Positions 13,063 through 23,772 of a DNA stretch of 64,000 nucleotides are shown here, piece by piece. The stretch covers positions 294,001 through 358,000 of the forward strand of contig JAODUP010000158.1 in assembly GCA_025642065.1 (NCBI GenBank), written 5' to 3'. Position 1 is the stretch's first letter. Each line of letters opens with the position of its first letter. Made by a program: the position numbers and the translations under genes. This DNA comes from Paralvinella palmiformis. Taxonomy: Eukaryota; Annelida; Polychaeta; Terebellida; Alvinellidae. The notes beneath the pieces were generated by a model, which saw only the letters and a program-made list of their open reading frames with translations, was not told where the DNA came from and ran no database searches.

Positions 13063-13098
13063 CCATACCTGACTGCAACCGCAATATAATATGTCTTG

Positions 13099-13168
13099 AC
13101 ACCTCATAAGCATTCAAATCCAATAAATACTATGACCTACTCGTCACTATTAGAACATTTACATCTGT
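13099..13168 (+). repeat. Direct repeat, copy 1 (partner at 14536)
   Basis: About 66 bp, starting at the acctcataag word, is nearly identical to 14536-14602 and about 1.4 kb away. The foldback element at 13209 lies between the copies. Confidence 0.8.
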
Positions 13169-13208
13169 GCTAAAGCAGACCGCTATGGCCGAATTGCCCG
13201 TCCATATA

Positions 13209-13309
13209 CTGTAGATCGACAAATATTGACGATCGTTTTAATTTGCCGAATTGAAAAAAATCGCCAAATTAAAACGATTGTCAACATATGCCGATCATGT
13301 AATCTACAG
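13209..13309. mobile_element. Foldback MITE, 101 bp
   Basis: The left arm ctgtagatcgacaaatattg with gatcgttttaatttg is mirrored by a right arm ending in gatcatgtaatctacag. The whole element is one imperfect inverted repeat around a short A-run (13254-13260). TATA flanks the left end. A related end, in inverse orientation, lies at 14038-14125. No transposase is present, so it would be non-autonomous. Confidence 0.75.
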
Positions 13310-14037
13310 ACTAACACACCATCATAAATATAGTCGAAAGCTGACAGTTATGAGGATTTACTATTGTTCTCAATAGTGTGTGCTTGTTTAGGCAAATTAA
13401 TCTGCATACAATAATTAAATTGAACGCTGGTAAATAAACTATTTATATTTAAGATCAGTTTAAAATCAGTTGAACGCGTCATCAATATTATGTATCATGG
13501 GATGTGATTGGCTAACTCTCCATCAATAGAATCATCTTTCGAAAGTCGCATTATAAAAAACACCCAATTATGATAATCAATTAATTGACAGCATTGTCAT
13601 AATATAACATCACCAGACAATATCCTATTGGTATGAAGTTTATCTCAATCTAGCACAAATCATCGAGGTGATCATCCGTTTACAATACAACACTCAGCAT
13701 TCACGCGCAAGCTAATTACACGCCACACTAAACATTTAAAGTTATGGTGACATAATGGTGACACCTTCCAAGAAAGTTTGTAATGAACTGTGGTATTTCA
13801 AGCGGATTACTGACCATTCACCATTCAATCCATATGACTTCTTTTGAGAGTGGTGCGTGTTTGGATAAGAATCTGTAAGCGACCGGTGACCGCGTTTTGG
13901 CTTATGGCGTGAATTACAAGAAAACACAGGTGTCGGCGTGTTTTGAAGTTGTGATTTGAGACAATATTTGTGAATTTACCAAGATTATTCAGGCTTTATA
14001 TTACAGATAAAATGACGAAATTAGATCATTTCAAAAC

Positions 14038-14125
14038 GAAGAATTCGCCAACATAAAACGTCGCCATCTTGTCCACATTATCGATTCGCCAACTTAATAC
14101 CTCGCAATTATTTGCCGATTTACAG
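14038..14125 (-). mobile_element. Related MITE terminal repeat, inverse orientation
   Basis: On the minus strand it starts ctgtaaatcggcaaataatt and continues with a ggtattaagttggcgaat segment, matching the left arm of the element at 13209. The flank is again TA. Together the ends at 13209 and 14125 could bound a larger ~917-bp element, or they could be two separate insertions. Confidence 0.6.
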
Positions 14126-14535
14126 TATTAGCATTATCAAATGTCAGACATAATGTCTGCTATTCAAACTATGATTATGATAGAGGGTTTTAGTATTATT
14201 AATGACAAGCGGGCTAGAGCTAGCCTTGAATGTCACAGTACAGACTGGACATAACTGGACCCAGGAAAGATAATTCTATTGCTACATACCACTAAGGTGA
14301 ATTATGTATGCAACTAAAGTTGTTATGTAAAACACACCAACCACACGAGCTGTGTCCAATGCCACCGCTCGAGATGTTTGATAACCAGGTCAAACACCTA
14401 AACGGCGACCCTCCAAATATGTAAATAGTGCACGGAATATACAACTCTAGATCAACATACAGTCTCCACGCACAGAAAATAGAACATCTAAACCCTAGCA
14501 TACTATGCCTTATTATATTTGCTGGAGGGTGAAAT

Positions 14536-14602
14536 ACCTCATAAGTACTCAAATCCAATAAATACTATGACCTACTCATCACTATTAGAACATTTACGTC
14601 TG
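14536..14602 (+). repeat. Direct repeat, copy 2 (partner at 13099)
   Basis: Nearly identical to 13099-13168. It is followed immediately by the hairpin repeat at 14603. Confidence 0.8.
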
Positions 14603-14820
14603 CACAAATCTACTTTATATCCGATAAATGGTGAAATAATGAGATGACACCCTGTCAGGATCTACATTACGCGGTATTGGAATATATGTGTATCGAGAGG
14701 GAAGTCAAGCTTATAGATAAGGCGCTAACCTGTTTCTAAAAGATAACGATTTTATTGTGTAGAAACAGGTGCAGCAATATGTGATATCAGGATCAGGAAA
14801 TGGAACAATAAAAAAACTCT
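14603..14820 (+). repeat. Hairpin-bearing dispersed repeat R1, copy 1
   Basis: It aligns end to end with 21583-21790, starting cacaaatctactttatatcc and ending ggaaatggaacaataaaaaa before a GT tract. It contains a perfect 11-bp inverted repeat, acctgtttcta (14728-14738) and tagaaacaggt (14760-14770), with a 21-nt loop. The other copy keeps the stem by a paired change. No open frame is shared. Confidence 0.8.
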
Positions 14821-14995
14821 GTGTGTGTGTGTGTGTGTGCGTGTGCGTGTGCGTGTGCGTGCGTGCGTACGTGCATGCGTGAGTGCGTGTGCGTGTTTTT
14901 TATAGCTTTTTATAATAAGGCACAGGTACAGAGAATCTCGAACCGTGAATTCAAAATCTAGACCAGAGTAGCGACTTTTCATACTGAGGCATTTT
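14821..14995. repeat. (GT)n/(GC) tract and shared right flank
   Basis: A GT/GC alternating tract (14819-14896) is followed by aggcacaggtacagagaatc, the same right flank seen near 565-605 and 30940. It probably belongs to the same composite repeat as the hairpin module on its left. 14996-15537 shows nothing recognisable apart from a short (TTA)n at 15304-15327. Confidence 0.6.
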
Positions 14996-15537
14996 TTATC
15001 AAAGAACAACACTAATTTACGAATTACTTAACAAAACTCAAAAGATTTAGTGACACTATTTGTTGCACAATTAACTGTTAACTTTACCGCCACAGTACGT
15101 TTAGTTAAATGTACACAACCAATCGATGGTTGACATAAGTGTTTATAGAACATAAATATGTCATAAATATGTAGGGCTATCAAAGCATTAAATTATAAAT
15201 AACCGAGGACTGACTTGAAATTAAAATTGACCGCGTTATAGGTGCATTTTTAATCCTCTGCCCAAAATAATCATTGGATTTAAAAGGACATTTTTAAATC
15301 GTATTATTATTATTATTATTATTATTAGTGACAACTTGTTATTTCTTTTATAATTTAACATCAAACTATCGGATCATTTATTTTTAAGCATTTAGAAAAT
15401 TTAGAAAAAATACTAGACATTTTGAAAATAACGCGTTTAGATTTGATTGCCGAGTTAAGTGGCCGAATTATATTCACTAAATTTGTTAAGATGTGTTGAA
15501 CTGAAACATATAAGATAACGTAAAATAGCCGCGTATC

Positions 15538-15742
15538 TGTCAAACAAATAGACACACTAAGTCGATAATGTCGGTATCAATCGAGTGACCGAAATTATTC
15601 ACCCCTAATTTACTTCGACAGATAAGTTTACTTATTGAACAATAAATTAAACTTTACATTCCCGTAAAATGTTATTTACACTAGGTCGTTCATTGTGTTT
15701 CAGCTATTTACCTTCGAAGCTTGAGCTACTAATATAGGAAAT
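15538..15742 (-). repeat. Third copy of the ~460-bp repeat, inverted, part 1
   Basis: The reverse complement matches the right half of 1526-1960 and 1989-2425 (caagcttcgaaggtaaatag, the acattttacgggaatgtaaag region, the cgattgataccgacatta region). It stops abruptly at about 15742, where the retrotransposon begins, and resumes at 17065. Confidence 0.75.
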
Positions 15743-17064
15743 ATATTATGATGTCAATTGATCAAGGTAAGTCAGTAATGCTTGTTCTTCTCGACCTTTA
15801 TGCTGCATTTGATAAAGTTGACCATAATGTACGTGTCTCCCGGTTAAAAGACATGTTTGCTCTGTCAGGTAAAGTACTTGAATGGTTGCGATCCTATCTG
15901 GAACAACGCTTCCAGAGAGTGTCTGTTCGTGGTATTTTATCTGACATTCAGTTTTTGTTATCTGGTGTACCACAGGGTTCAGTTCTTGGTCCTCTTGTTT
16001 TCACAATGTATACCTGTCCTCTTGGGATCATTAAGCAGTGATATGGGATTAAATATCACTTGTATGCTGATGACACACAGCTGTCTATATCACTGGATCC
16101 TGATAATCAGTTAAATTTCTCTTCTTCCTTGAAGAATTTAGAAAATTGTATTGCTGATATCCGGCTATGGATGACTCAAAATCTTCTAAAACTAAATGAT
16201 AATAAAACAAATATTATATATTTGGCATCACCACATTGTGTTAAATCCCTAAAGACACCAGCATTACAGATGGGTGCATCTTCGATTACCCCTAATGGGT
16301 CAGTAAAAAATCTAGGGGTTATTTTTGACCAATGTATTAACATGCATGAACATGTCACATCAGTATGCCGAGCTGCCTACTACCATCTTAAGAACATCCA
16401 CTGTTTAAAAACATTCTTGATACAAGAATCACTTGTAACTGTAGTTCATGCCTTTGTTACATCTCGTATAGACTATTGTAACTCCCTATTATATGGCATA
16501 TCTGATTATAACATTAATTGCCTTCAGTGAATTCAGAATAGTGCAACTCGCATTGTAACAAATACTAGAAAATATGATCATATCACCCCAATTCTTCAAA
16601 AACTACCTTGGCTACCTGTTAGACAGCGTATCCATTTCAAGATTTTATTAATAACTTATAAATCTATTAATGATATGGCGCCAGAATACCTTGGTGAACT
16701 AGTGTCTATTAGAAAGTCATCCCGAAAACTCGTCATCCAGTCAGATACTACTGCAGGTGCCAGTGTCTCGGCTCAAGTCGTATGGTGATTGTGCGTTTAG
16801 TATTGCACCCTTTGTGGAATAGGTTACTGGCATATATTAGAAATGCGTCGGCTCTTGAAAATTTTAAATCTCTTCTAAAAACACACCTGTTCAAGGTCAC
16901 TTTCACAGATAAATAATTATTATCTTTTAAATCACTTACAGGAATTTGACAGACATATTATTTGGGGTATTATTATATTACATATTATTTGTACAGCACC
17001 TTTGAATGGCTCCTGCTAGTAAGAGCGCTTTATTAAATATACATCATTATCATTATTATTATAA
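15743..17064 (+). pseudogene. 5'-truncated L2/CR1-like retrotransposon (reverse transcriptase)
   Basis: 15748-16038 encodes LVLLDLYAAFDKVDHN (palm block A) and LSGVPQGSVLGPLVF (block B). After a frame change near 16040 the next frame carries YADDTQLSISL, the catalytic block C, then LENCIADIRLWMTQNLLKLN and VKNLGVIFD. A stop at 16528 breaks the C-terminal thumb, which continues as LPWLPVRQRIHFKILL to about 16790. The 3' end has the gtaagagcgctttattaaat motif and an ATT-rich tail. Endonuclease and ORF1 are missing. Three truncated minus-strand copies (22721, 24941, 32232) and a relic (45372) share this 3' end. It is inactive as it stands. Confidence 0.9.
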
Positions 17065-17110
17065 ATAACTTCCAGATAGAGATGTGCCTTTTGGTGATTC
17101 GATGCATGAA
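17065..17110 (-). repeat. Third copy of the ~460-bp repeat, part 2
   Basis: aataacttccagatagagat followed by gtgccttttggtg continues, on the minus strand, the alignment broken at 15742. The retrotransposon therefore inserted into this repeat; a short duplicated AAAT at the junctions is possible but ambiguous. Confidence 0.6.
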
Positions 17111-17224
17111 AGTTCTATTTTATATAACCTAGCACGTTCAGACCTCAGTTTAGAAAATTAGAAAATATTATATTATAATTATATTGTATGTGCGTAAGTA
17201 AGTATAAGTAAGTAAGGTTTATTT

Positions 17225-17235
17225 CATTTTCTTTA

Positions 17236-17296
<61 letters not shown>
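17225..17296. repeat. (AT)n microsatellite
   Basis: An almost uninterrupted AT run. 17297-17654 shows nothing recognised. Confidence 0.95.
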
Positions 17297-17299
<3 letters not shown>

Positions 17300-17654
17300 C
17301 ATATATTAAGCACAAGGCTTATATATTGATTAGATTGAATAATTAAAATGAAAATTGAGAGGATCAGTATACCATTAGTGGTATCTTACTACTGGCTCTA
17401 TGATGGATGAGGGATGATTGCGGTGTTCGAGAGTGTCACAGCACTGAGAGGAAGGAGACAATACTAGCGTTAATCATAATTTAAAGATGTAATATAAACA
17501 AGAGCACAAGAGGGACGAGGAGAAAAGAGAAGCATCAGGACAAGAATCTACAAATTAAAATAATAGAGCGATTTTGTCGTATAGACCTATGTCATTTTGT
17601 CTATCACAGAAAACTAATAAAATGGGAGGTAACTGGGTTGATAATAACCTGGGT

Positions 17655-17990
17655 TCAACAGTAACAATCGTTCCATCGTAGATTGTAGCATTTCACCCTT
17701 TCTGGGTATGCGTCAGTTATGTGTGTTTTAAGTTGATATTTAAAGTGACCTCGTGTGGTTTGGTATGTCAGCACATTCATCCATTTATTCCATATTTTGG
17801 GAATGCTAATCAACGGTAGTCTACTAGCAAATATATTATAGCTTTTTGCTACATACAGATGGTCAGACTGTCTTGTCACACGGGCGTTTACAGATATTGG
17901 TAATTTCTTAGTATTAAGATCAAACACAAAAAGTGCTGCATGGTATTCCACTAAGTCAGCGAGCTTTAATATACGAGAACTACGAAAACG
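17655..17990 (-). pseudogene. Retrotransposon C-terminal fragment, other family
   Basis: The minus-strand frame contains VAKSYNIFASRLPLISIPKI followed by WNKW and a FKYQLKTHI segment. This is the layout of the C-terminus of non-LTR reverse transcriptase proteins (a basic/aromatic block, a tryptophan-asparagine pair, then FKxxLKxxL). No catalytic block is nearby and its 3' end differs from the L2-like family. Assignment to a clade is not possible. Confidence 0.55.
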
Positions 17991-18476
17991 TGGGTCAGTA
18001 TGGCTGTTGTACTTGGCATTGTTGATTAAACGGATAGCCCGAGATATTTCTGATTAATGTGGGATGGATGATACTTCCATGTTAAATAACGTGTGTGTGA
18101 GAGGGAGGAAGCCCCCCACAAGTAATATATATATATATTACCGTTACATTTTTTTAATAATTGTTTTCATATGTCAAACATATGTAAATACAGTTGATGT
18201 TATAGACCATATCTAATGTGTGTCCAATGTCAACTCTTTATTTAACTGGATAGAGTATCTAGTGTTGATCATCATTCAACCCAAGAATACGTGAAAATGT
18301 TAAGCTCTTCCGGGTTTCAAATTTTAGAACTCTAACCTATCATCGTCTCTTTCATATCCGGAAACCTAACATATTTTAGACACCGTTATAAACAAGATGA
18401 AATATTACAGAATAAAGATGATCGGTTATAGGTTAACCATTGTCCTCTCAAGTACATGTGCTGTCCGGTCATCCTA

Positions 18477-18477
<1 letters not shown>

Positions 18478-18566
<89 letters not shown>
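18478..18566. repeat. (ATTG)n microsatellite
   Basis: About 22 tetranucleotide units, directly followed by the 47-bp block at 18564-18610 that recurs exactly at 19509. Confidence 0.95.
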
Positions 18567-18610
18567 ACAAATATATATATACATTTACAAAACGACAGAA
18601 TTATAGTATA
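18564..18610 (+). repeat. Exact 47-bp repeat, copy 1
   Basis: Starts gatacaaatatatatatac and ends cgacagaattatagtata. It is identical to 19509-19555 and both copies sit at the right edge of a microsatellite. Confidence 0.9.
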
Positions 18611-18653
18611 GATTGATTAATTGATATGTACGAAGCAAGATAAACAGGTACAT

Positions 18654-18693
<40 letters not shown>

Positions 18694-19141
18694 TCGGCTC
18701 CAATGAATGAACTTATTTATTTCTTGCAATAGAGACCATTTTATGATGTTGTCTTGACAACAACCCGACACGTTTTCTAAGAGAAGGCAACCTTTTAAGC
18801 CAGATTCTAAACTTGGGCCGGAGATGAGTGGCTAAACCGTAAAGACCGATTCTACCGACCTCCCAACGAAGAGAACCAACAAGGGTGAGATAAGGTCGGG
18901 CCAATATTACACGTCCGTAATCCGATGTCTCGTTCCTATGTTGTCTTCAATTGAATTATCCGACGAACCATTCTCAAGTACATCGAATCAGCGGACGATT
19001 TGATTAAAAGCAAAACTTCGCACCTTCGGCATTTAATTAAAATTGTCAGCCTTGATTAACTCTTTGGCTGAATGAGAAAATAATATCGACACAATAACCG
19101 GATTGGGTCAGTTCTATACATGAATGATAACGATTTACGAT

Positions 19142-19144
<3 letters not shown>

Positions 19145-19211
<67 letters not shown>
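19145..19211. repeat. (GA)n microsatellite
   Basis: About 32 GA units. The surrounding 18620-19440 shows no recognised gene. Confidence 0.95.
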
Positions 19212-19216
<5 letters not shown>

Positions 19217-19438
19217 ATTCCAGCTACGAGAGCCATCCTGACGTATTACATTTGGTCCGTGGGAGTATCAATTTTTTAATCTTCCCGGGAAATTCAATTT
19301 TATTCTATGTAATAACTTTGAAAGTTTGAAATTAACCCAATACCATGTTAAATCAGCCAATTTCAGAAGCGTAATGTTTATATTGAAGAGACTACCCCGA
19401 TCAGTAATAAATGAAATAAATAATTAAATAACATACAG

Positions 19439-19508
19439 AAGCGCGCGCGCGCGCGCCAGCACACACATACACACACACATACACACACTACACATACACA
19501 CACACACA
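19439..19508. repeat. (GC)n-(AC)n alternating purine-pyrimidine tract
   Basis: A pure (GC)8 run joined to interrupted (AC)n. Alternating GC of this length is the classical Z-DNA-forming sequence. Confidence 0.9.
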
Positions 19509-19555
19509 GATACAAATATATATATACATTTACAAAACGACAGAATTATAGTATA
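19509..19555 (+). repeat. Exact 47-bp repeat, copy 2
   Basis: Identical to 18564-18610. 19556-20509 shows only an (AT)n tract at 20231-20266 and no recognised gene. Confidence 0.9.
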
Positions 19556-20226
19556 TACTACTTACCAGGTGCCTTAATTATGTTATAATTAACATATATT
19601 TTGCTAATAGTTTATTTTATAATATTTATAGATTCAATTAAAACTTTCTTGCTGTTCATGCGCATTTCACGGTAACTCATCTCTTCCAACAAAGTTATCA
19701 TTCAATCAGTCAGATTCAAACCGGAACCTATTAGCTTTGTCGGCCACTCTATTCACAGGGCCATAATAATTTCTGCTTGTACTTGATCATTATTAGAAAC
19801 CAAACACACCAGAGCTCATGTCAATCGGAAAAGTATTTATTGATTGAATTCCCTGAAATGAATTTTCATTATTTCATTGTCCAGGTGATTGAATTTGCTC
19901 AGGTTGAATTGATCTATACTGAATTAACAGGATTAGTTTAAGTGTGTCATCGGCACTCGTCGATGCACGCCAATATTTGCTTTCATAAATCTTTGAGTAT
20001 AAATCCCTTACAATTCAGTTGCTAACTTATTTTAATTGTTGATTCTCCAGAACAAAACTGTTCCTATTGGCTAATCAGCTCCAGAAGATCATCCCGTGAC
20101 AATTGGATAAGCTACAGCAAAGTCATTGTTATCAACCAGAATATTCATATTTATTATTAAATGTCAAAAGATATGAAAAATAAAAAATTCATTTCAAGAC
20201 AATTCCTCAGAAATGGATGATACAGC

Positions 20227-20269
<43 letters not shown>

Positions 20270-20509
20270 GCTTATTATAAATTACTAACATAAAAGATAA
20301 GAGAATATAATTCCAGACTAGATCACCATTCGACAGCTAATCACCTGTATACCTGTATCTTGTACATCCTATTATCTCTCCAGATTAACAAAACATGATC
20401 CGGTCATTCCCAAACCTCAAATGTAATCTGCATCCCAGAACCCTTCATTCATCACTAAGACCATATTGAACTATAACACAGTTTTACATATAGTGAGTGA
20501 TATATTGCT

Positions 20510-20668
20510 TTTATGACCTCCCTCACCGCATAATTCTACATATATATAAATCTATACAAATTCAACCTAAACATATTTTTTGAAAGAGCTAATCAACTCT
20601 TTGAATGTGACAAATCTGTCACACATACAGTGAAGCTGTTGTATGTAGATACATACAGAAAGCGGAGC
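20510..20668 (+). repeat. Dispersed repeat R3, copy 2
   Basis: It matches 8222-8545 and 21821-22065 (aaattcaacctaaacata, tgaatgtgac, gtgaagctgttgta, cagaaagcgga). It carries a perfect 7-bp inverted repeat with a 4-nt loop, tgtgaca-aatc-tgtcaca (20606-20623). The outer stem present in the other copies is decayed here. Confidence 0.7.
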
Positions 20669-20762
20669 CATGATTGATTGGACTGAACCAGACACCGATC
20701 TATGATTGATTGGACTGAGCCGGACACCGATCTATGATTGATTGGACTGAGCTAGACACCAA
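20669..20762 (+). repeat. 32-bp minisatellite, three units
   Basis: Three units starting tgattgattggactga and ending ccgatcta. The same unit, diverged, forms the much longer array at 41850-42410 in the last meteorin intron. Confidence 0.85.
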
Positions 20763-20763
20763 C

Positions 20764-20794
<31 letters not shown>

Positions 20795-20798
20795 TGTA
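20762..20798. repeat. (CG)n-(TG)n tract
   Basis: (CG)8 directly joined to (TG)n, Z-DNA-prone. 20799-21582 shows nothing else recognised, apart from a short G run at 20928-20937. Confidence 0.9.
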
Positions 20799-21582
20799 CA
20801 GCTGTGTGTGCGTGTATGTGCAGCTGTACGTGTGCAGCTGTATGTATGTAAATACTAACGTGAGAAATGACTGCCTTCTTTATTTATCTTTTGTCGTTGT
20901 TTTGTTCTGTTTTGTGTATATTTTGTTGGGGGGGGGGTCTATTTAATTTTGGTGACAGAGGAGTTATTTACACGTCATCATCTCAACATCAACATTCCTA
21001 ACAATGAACCAGTGACAGTTGCAATAAGACGAGTGTTTGGTTATTTGCGCACCTGGCTGTAATCCGTCTGGATTGTGTACACGTTTGTCCTAGTCCCGTC
21101 TGTACTAAGATTGTCCACCATAACAAACACGAATCTAACAATCTCCTTATAACACCATCTACCGAAAACATCAAATATCCGTTTTTCCATCTACATAAAT
21201 ATGGTCTCGTTATCTGCAGTTAAGTCGATAGAGAGCTCAAGGTCAACTGGTACATATCACATCAACCATACATGCGAACAATAAAATGGTTTATATACTA
21301 TAAATAGAATATAGAAAGAGCTTAAGCCCTGTTAAAGAATCAATTCCTTAGATTAAACCAAAGTGTGAATCTCGTACATCTATCTGAACTATAAATTCCT
21401 TAGACATACCCACAGCATGAAGTCCCTTGTCTTTGTCAGCATATATCGGACTAAGTACCTAGACTTAGCCAAATTAATAAAGTTTTAGCATCAACCTATG
21501 GATGCCTTAGTTTGACCTAATCTACTGTCCTTGGACATGTCAAGAAAGGTTCTTAGACATATTTTAGGTGCAACAGGCTGGC

Positions 21583-21790
21583 ACAAATCTACTTTATATC
21601 CGGTAAATGGTGAAATAATGAGATGACACCCTCTGTGTTGTCAGAATCTACATTACGTCGTTTAGGGAGGTCAAGGTTATTGATCAGGCGCTAACCCGTT
21701 TCTAAAAGATAACGATCTTATTGTTTAGAAACGGGTACTGCAATATGTGGTATTAGGATCAGGAAATGGCACAATAAAAAAACAGCTGTG
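21583..21790 (+). repeat. Hairpin-bearing dispersed repeat R1, copy 2
   Basis: Aligned with 14603-14820. The stem is acccgtttcta (21694-21704) and tagaaacgggt (21726-21736), 11 perfect pairs with the same loop length. Relative to copy 1, T to C on one arm is matched by A to G on the other. A short GT-rich tract follows. Confidence 0.8.
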
Positions 21791-21820
21791 TGTGCGTGCC
21801 TGCGTGTTTTAAAATAGAGA

Positions 21821-22065
21821 TATATGGCCTTGAGCATGAACACCTAAACATCTTTTATCACATCCTAATCCCCATAAATCTACATGTCTATACAAACTTC
21901 AACCTAAACATACAAATAATATCCCACTTAATCCGCTTTTGGAATGTGACATATCTGTTACACCCACAGGGAAGCTGTAGTATACAGAAAGCGGAACACA
22001 TACAAAAAGTACCATACTACATCACACCTCGCTGTAAGCAACACCTGCCTGTGGACGCCTGTGAA
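21821..22065 (+). repeat. Dispersed repeat R3, copy 3
   Basis: Opening cctaaacatcttttatcaca; outer arms ccgcttt (21933-21939) and aaagcgg (21988-21994); inner arms tgtgaca and tgttaca with one G-T type mismatch. It lies directly right of an R1 copy, so R1, the GT tract and R3 may be parts of one composite element. Confidence 0.7.
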
Positions 22066-22084
22066 ACGCCGCAAGGCGACTGGC

Positions 22085-22275
22085 CAAAGTAAAATTGTAA
22101 ATGTTGCTGTTTTGCGGCCACTTTTGTGTACAAGGTTGGCTAAATGAGCCAACGACCTCCAGAGGTAATGAGGCGAAGTGAAAGATGAAACACTCTTCTG
22201 ACATAGCCCTGCCGGGGTTTTAACCCAGGTGCTATCCGTCTGTTACAACCGGGCTACCAGCTGGGCCACAGGTTA
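22085..22275 (-). mobile_element. tRNA-derived SINE, B-type 3' end, minus strand
   Basis: On the minus strand: box A-like ggcccagctggtagc, box B-like gggttaaaacc, the common SINE body (ctcattacctctggaggtcg, acaaaagtggccgc) and a 3' end aaaacagcaacatttacaat. This 3' end differs from SINE A but matches the copy at 60298. Confidence 0.8.
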
Positions 22276-22540
22276 CGCTTGAAGACAGGTGGAACCCCAG
22301 GCACCTAATAAAAGGTGGAACTTTAAGTGACAGAACGACATATATTATATGCAATCTATTTATATCTATGCATACATACAAACATACATACACACATACA
22401 AATAAAAGTGTACATGCAGATACTTCATGTACAGTTCCATATAGATATAGCTACATAAAAAAGTAATTTATTTTGTTTTGGTTAAGTGATGAAGTCATCT
22501 TTATTTTGACACGTATAACTAGTCTTGATATGAATACATC

Positions 22541-22710
22541 AACTACGACTGAGTGCATTTCCTCTAACTTCCTCCCGTGTTCGAATCTAAGGGTGGACAT
22601 ATCTGAAGGTTGTTTCGTCTTCGACTTCGCCTCATTACCTTTGGATGTCGCTCGGCCCATTTAACCTACCTTGTGCACAAAGGTGGCTGTAAAACATCAA
22701 TCATCATCTA
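22541..22710 (+). mobile_element. SINE A copy
   Basis: It starts at box B (gtgttcgaatc, 22578-22588), keeps the body (gtttcgtcttcgacttcgcc) and ends gtaaaacatcaatcatcatc. It abuts the 3' end of the L2-like copy at 22721, so one element may have landed at the edge of the other. Confidence 0.8.
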
Positions 22711-22720
22711 CCTTCCTCCC

Positions 22721-23034
22721 ATAATAAAGCGTCCTTACTGGCAAGAACCATTCAAAGACGCTGTACAATAATACCCCGAATAATATATCTATAAACACCC
22801 AATAAGGGATTTGAATGATAATCATTATTCTTATGTGAAAGCAACATGGATCAGGTGTGTCCTCTGAACGGATTTATAATTTTCAAGGGCAACCTATCCC
22901 ACAAAGTGAAGGCTGCAACACTAAATACACAATCACCATATGAATTGCGCCGAGACACTGGCACCTGCAATAGTATCTGACTGGATGACCCGAGTTGGCG
23001 GGATTACTTTCTAATGGACACCAGGTATTAAAAT
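22721..23034 (-). mobile_element. L2-like retrotransposon 3' end, minus strand
   Basis: The reverse complement matches 16700-17040, including the ggtgccagtgtctcgg block and the aagcg-ttattat terminus. Strongly 5'-truncated. Confidence 0.85.
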
Positions 23035-23732
23035 GCCTCAGCCTTACACTTCACAGGTTTTTGTTTGGGGGTTTTACTCACTCCAACTGTGCCACAAGCT
23101 GGGCTTTTATCATACGTGACCGGAGCCTTCACACTTTGTTCTTTTTTTAAGATTTTTATTAAGATCTTCGTTAAGATTTTCAAGATTTACGAAACATCTT
23201 GTAATCCACAAACACCGATCATCGTTTCAACAAAGAAAAAGTATAATATGTCAGGAATAGAGTAGACATTAGAATATCAAAAGCATAAAGTGATTGATTA
23301 ATTAATTTGCTGATAAGTTATATCCAAAATAGTTGTCAAGATTACAATTCCCGAAGTAACGCATTTAGCAGTTCTCAGTTCAAAGATTTTCAATGCTGGC
23401 ATTCAGCGCTTGTGCCACCATTACCCGTTAATTGCATCATTCCTTTAATGTTATTAAGAATTAGTTTGGAGATCTCGCACAAGAGTTGCTCAAGAAGCTA
23501 TTTACTCAAGGTGTGTTGAAAGGCTCTTAAATAAATAGTAATGTAAACAGCACGACACACTACCTGAGACACCGTCAGCACAAAACTCCACACACACCAT
23601 CGGTAGCATAACACAATAGGGTTAGGGTTGCAAAATAGGTAATTTGTATTATAGAGCATTTGGTTAAGCTGGTGGTATCAGTTTAGTGGCGCCCTCTACT
23701 TATGCACTTAATCCGCAGAATGTGCGATATAG

Positions 23733-23772
<40 letters not shown>

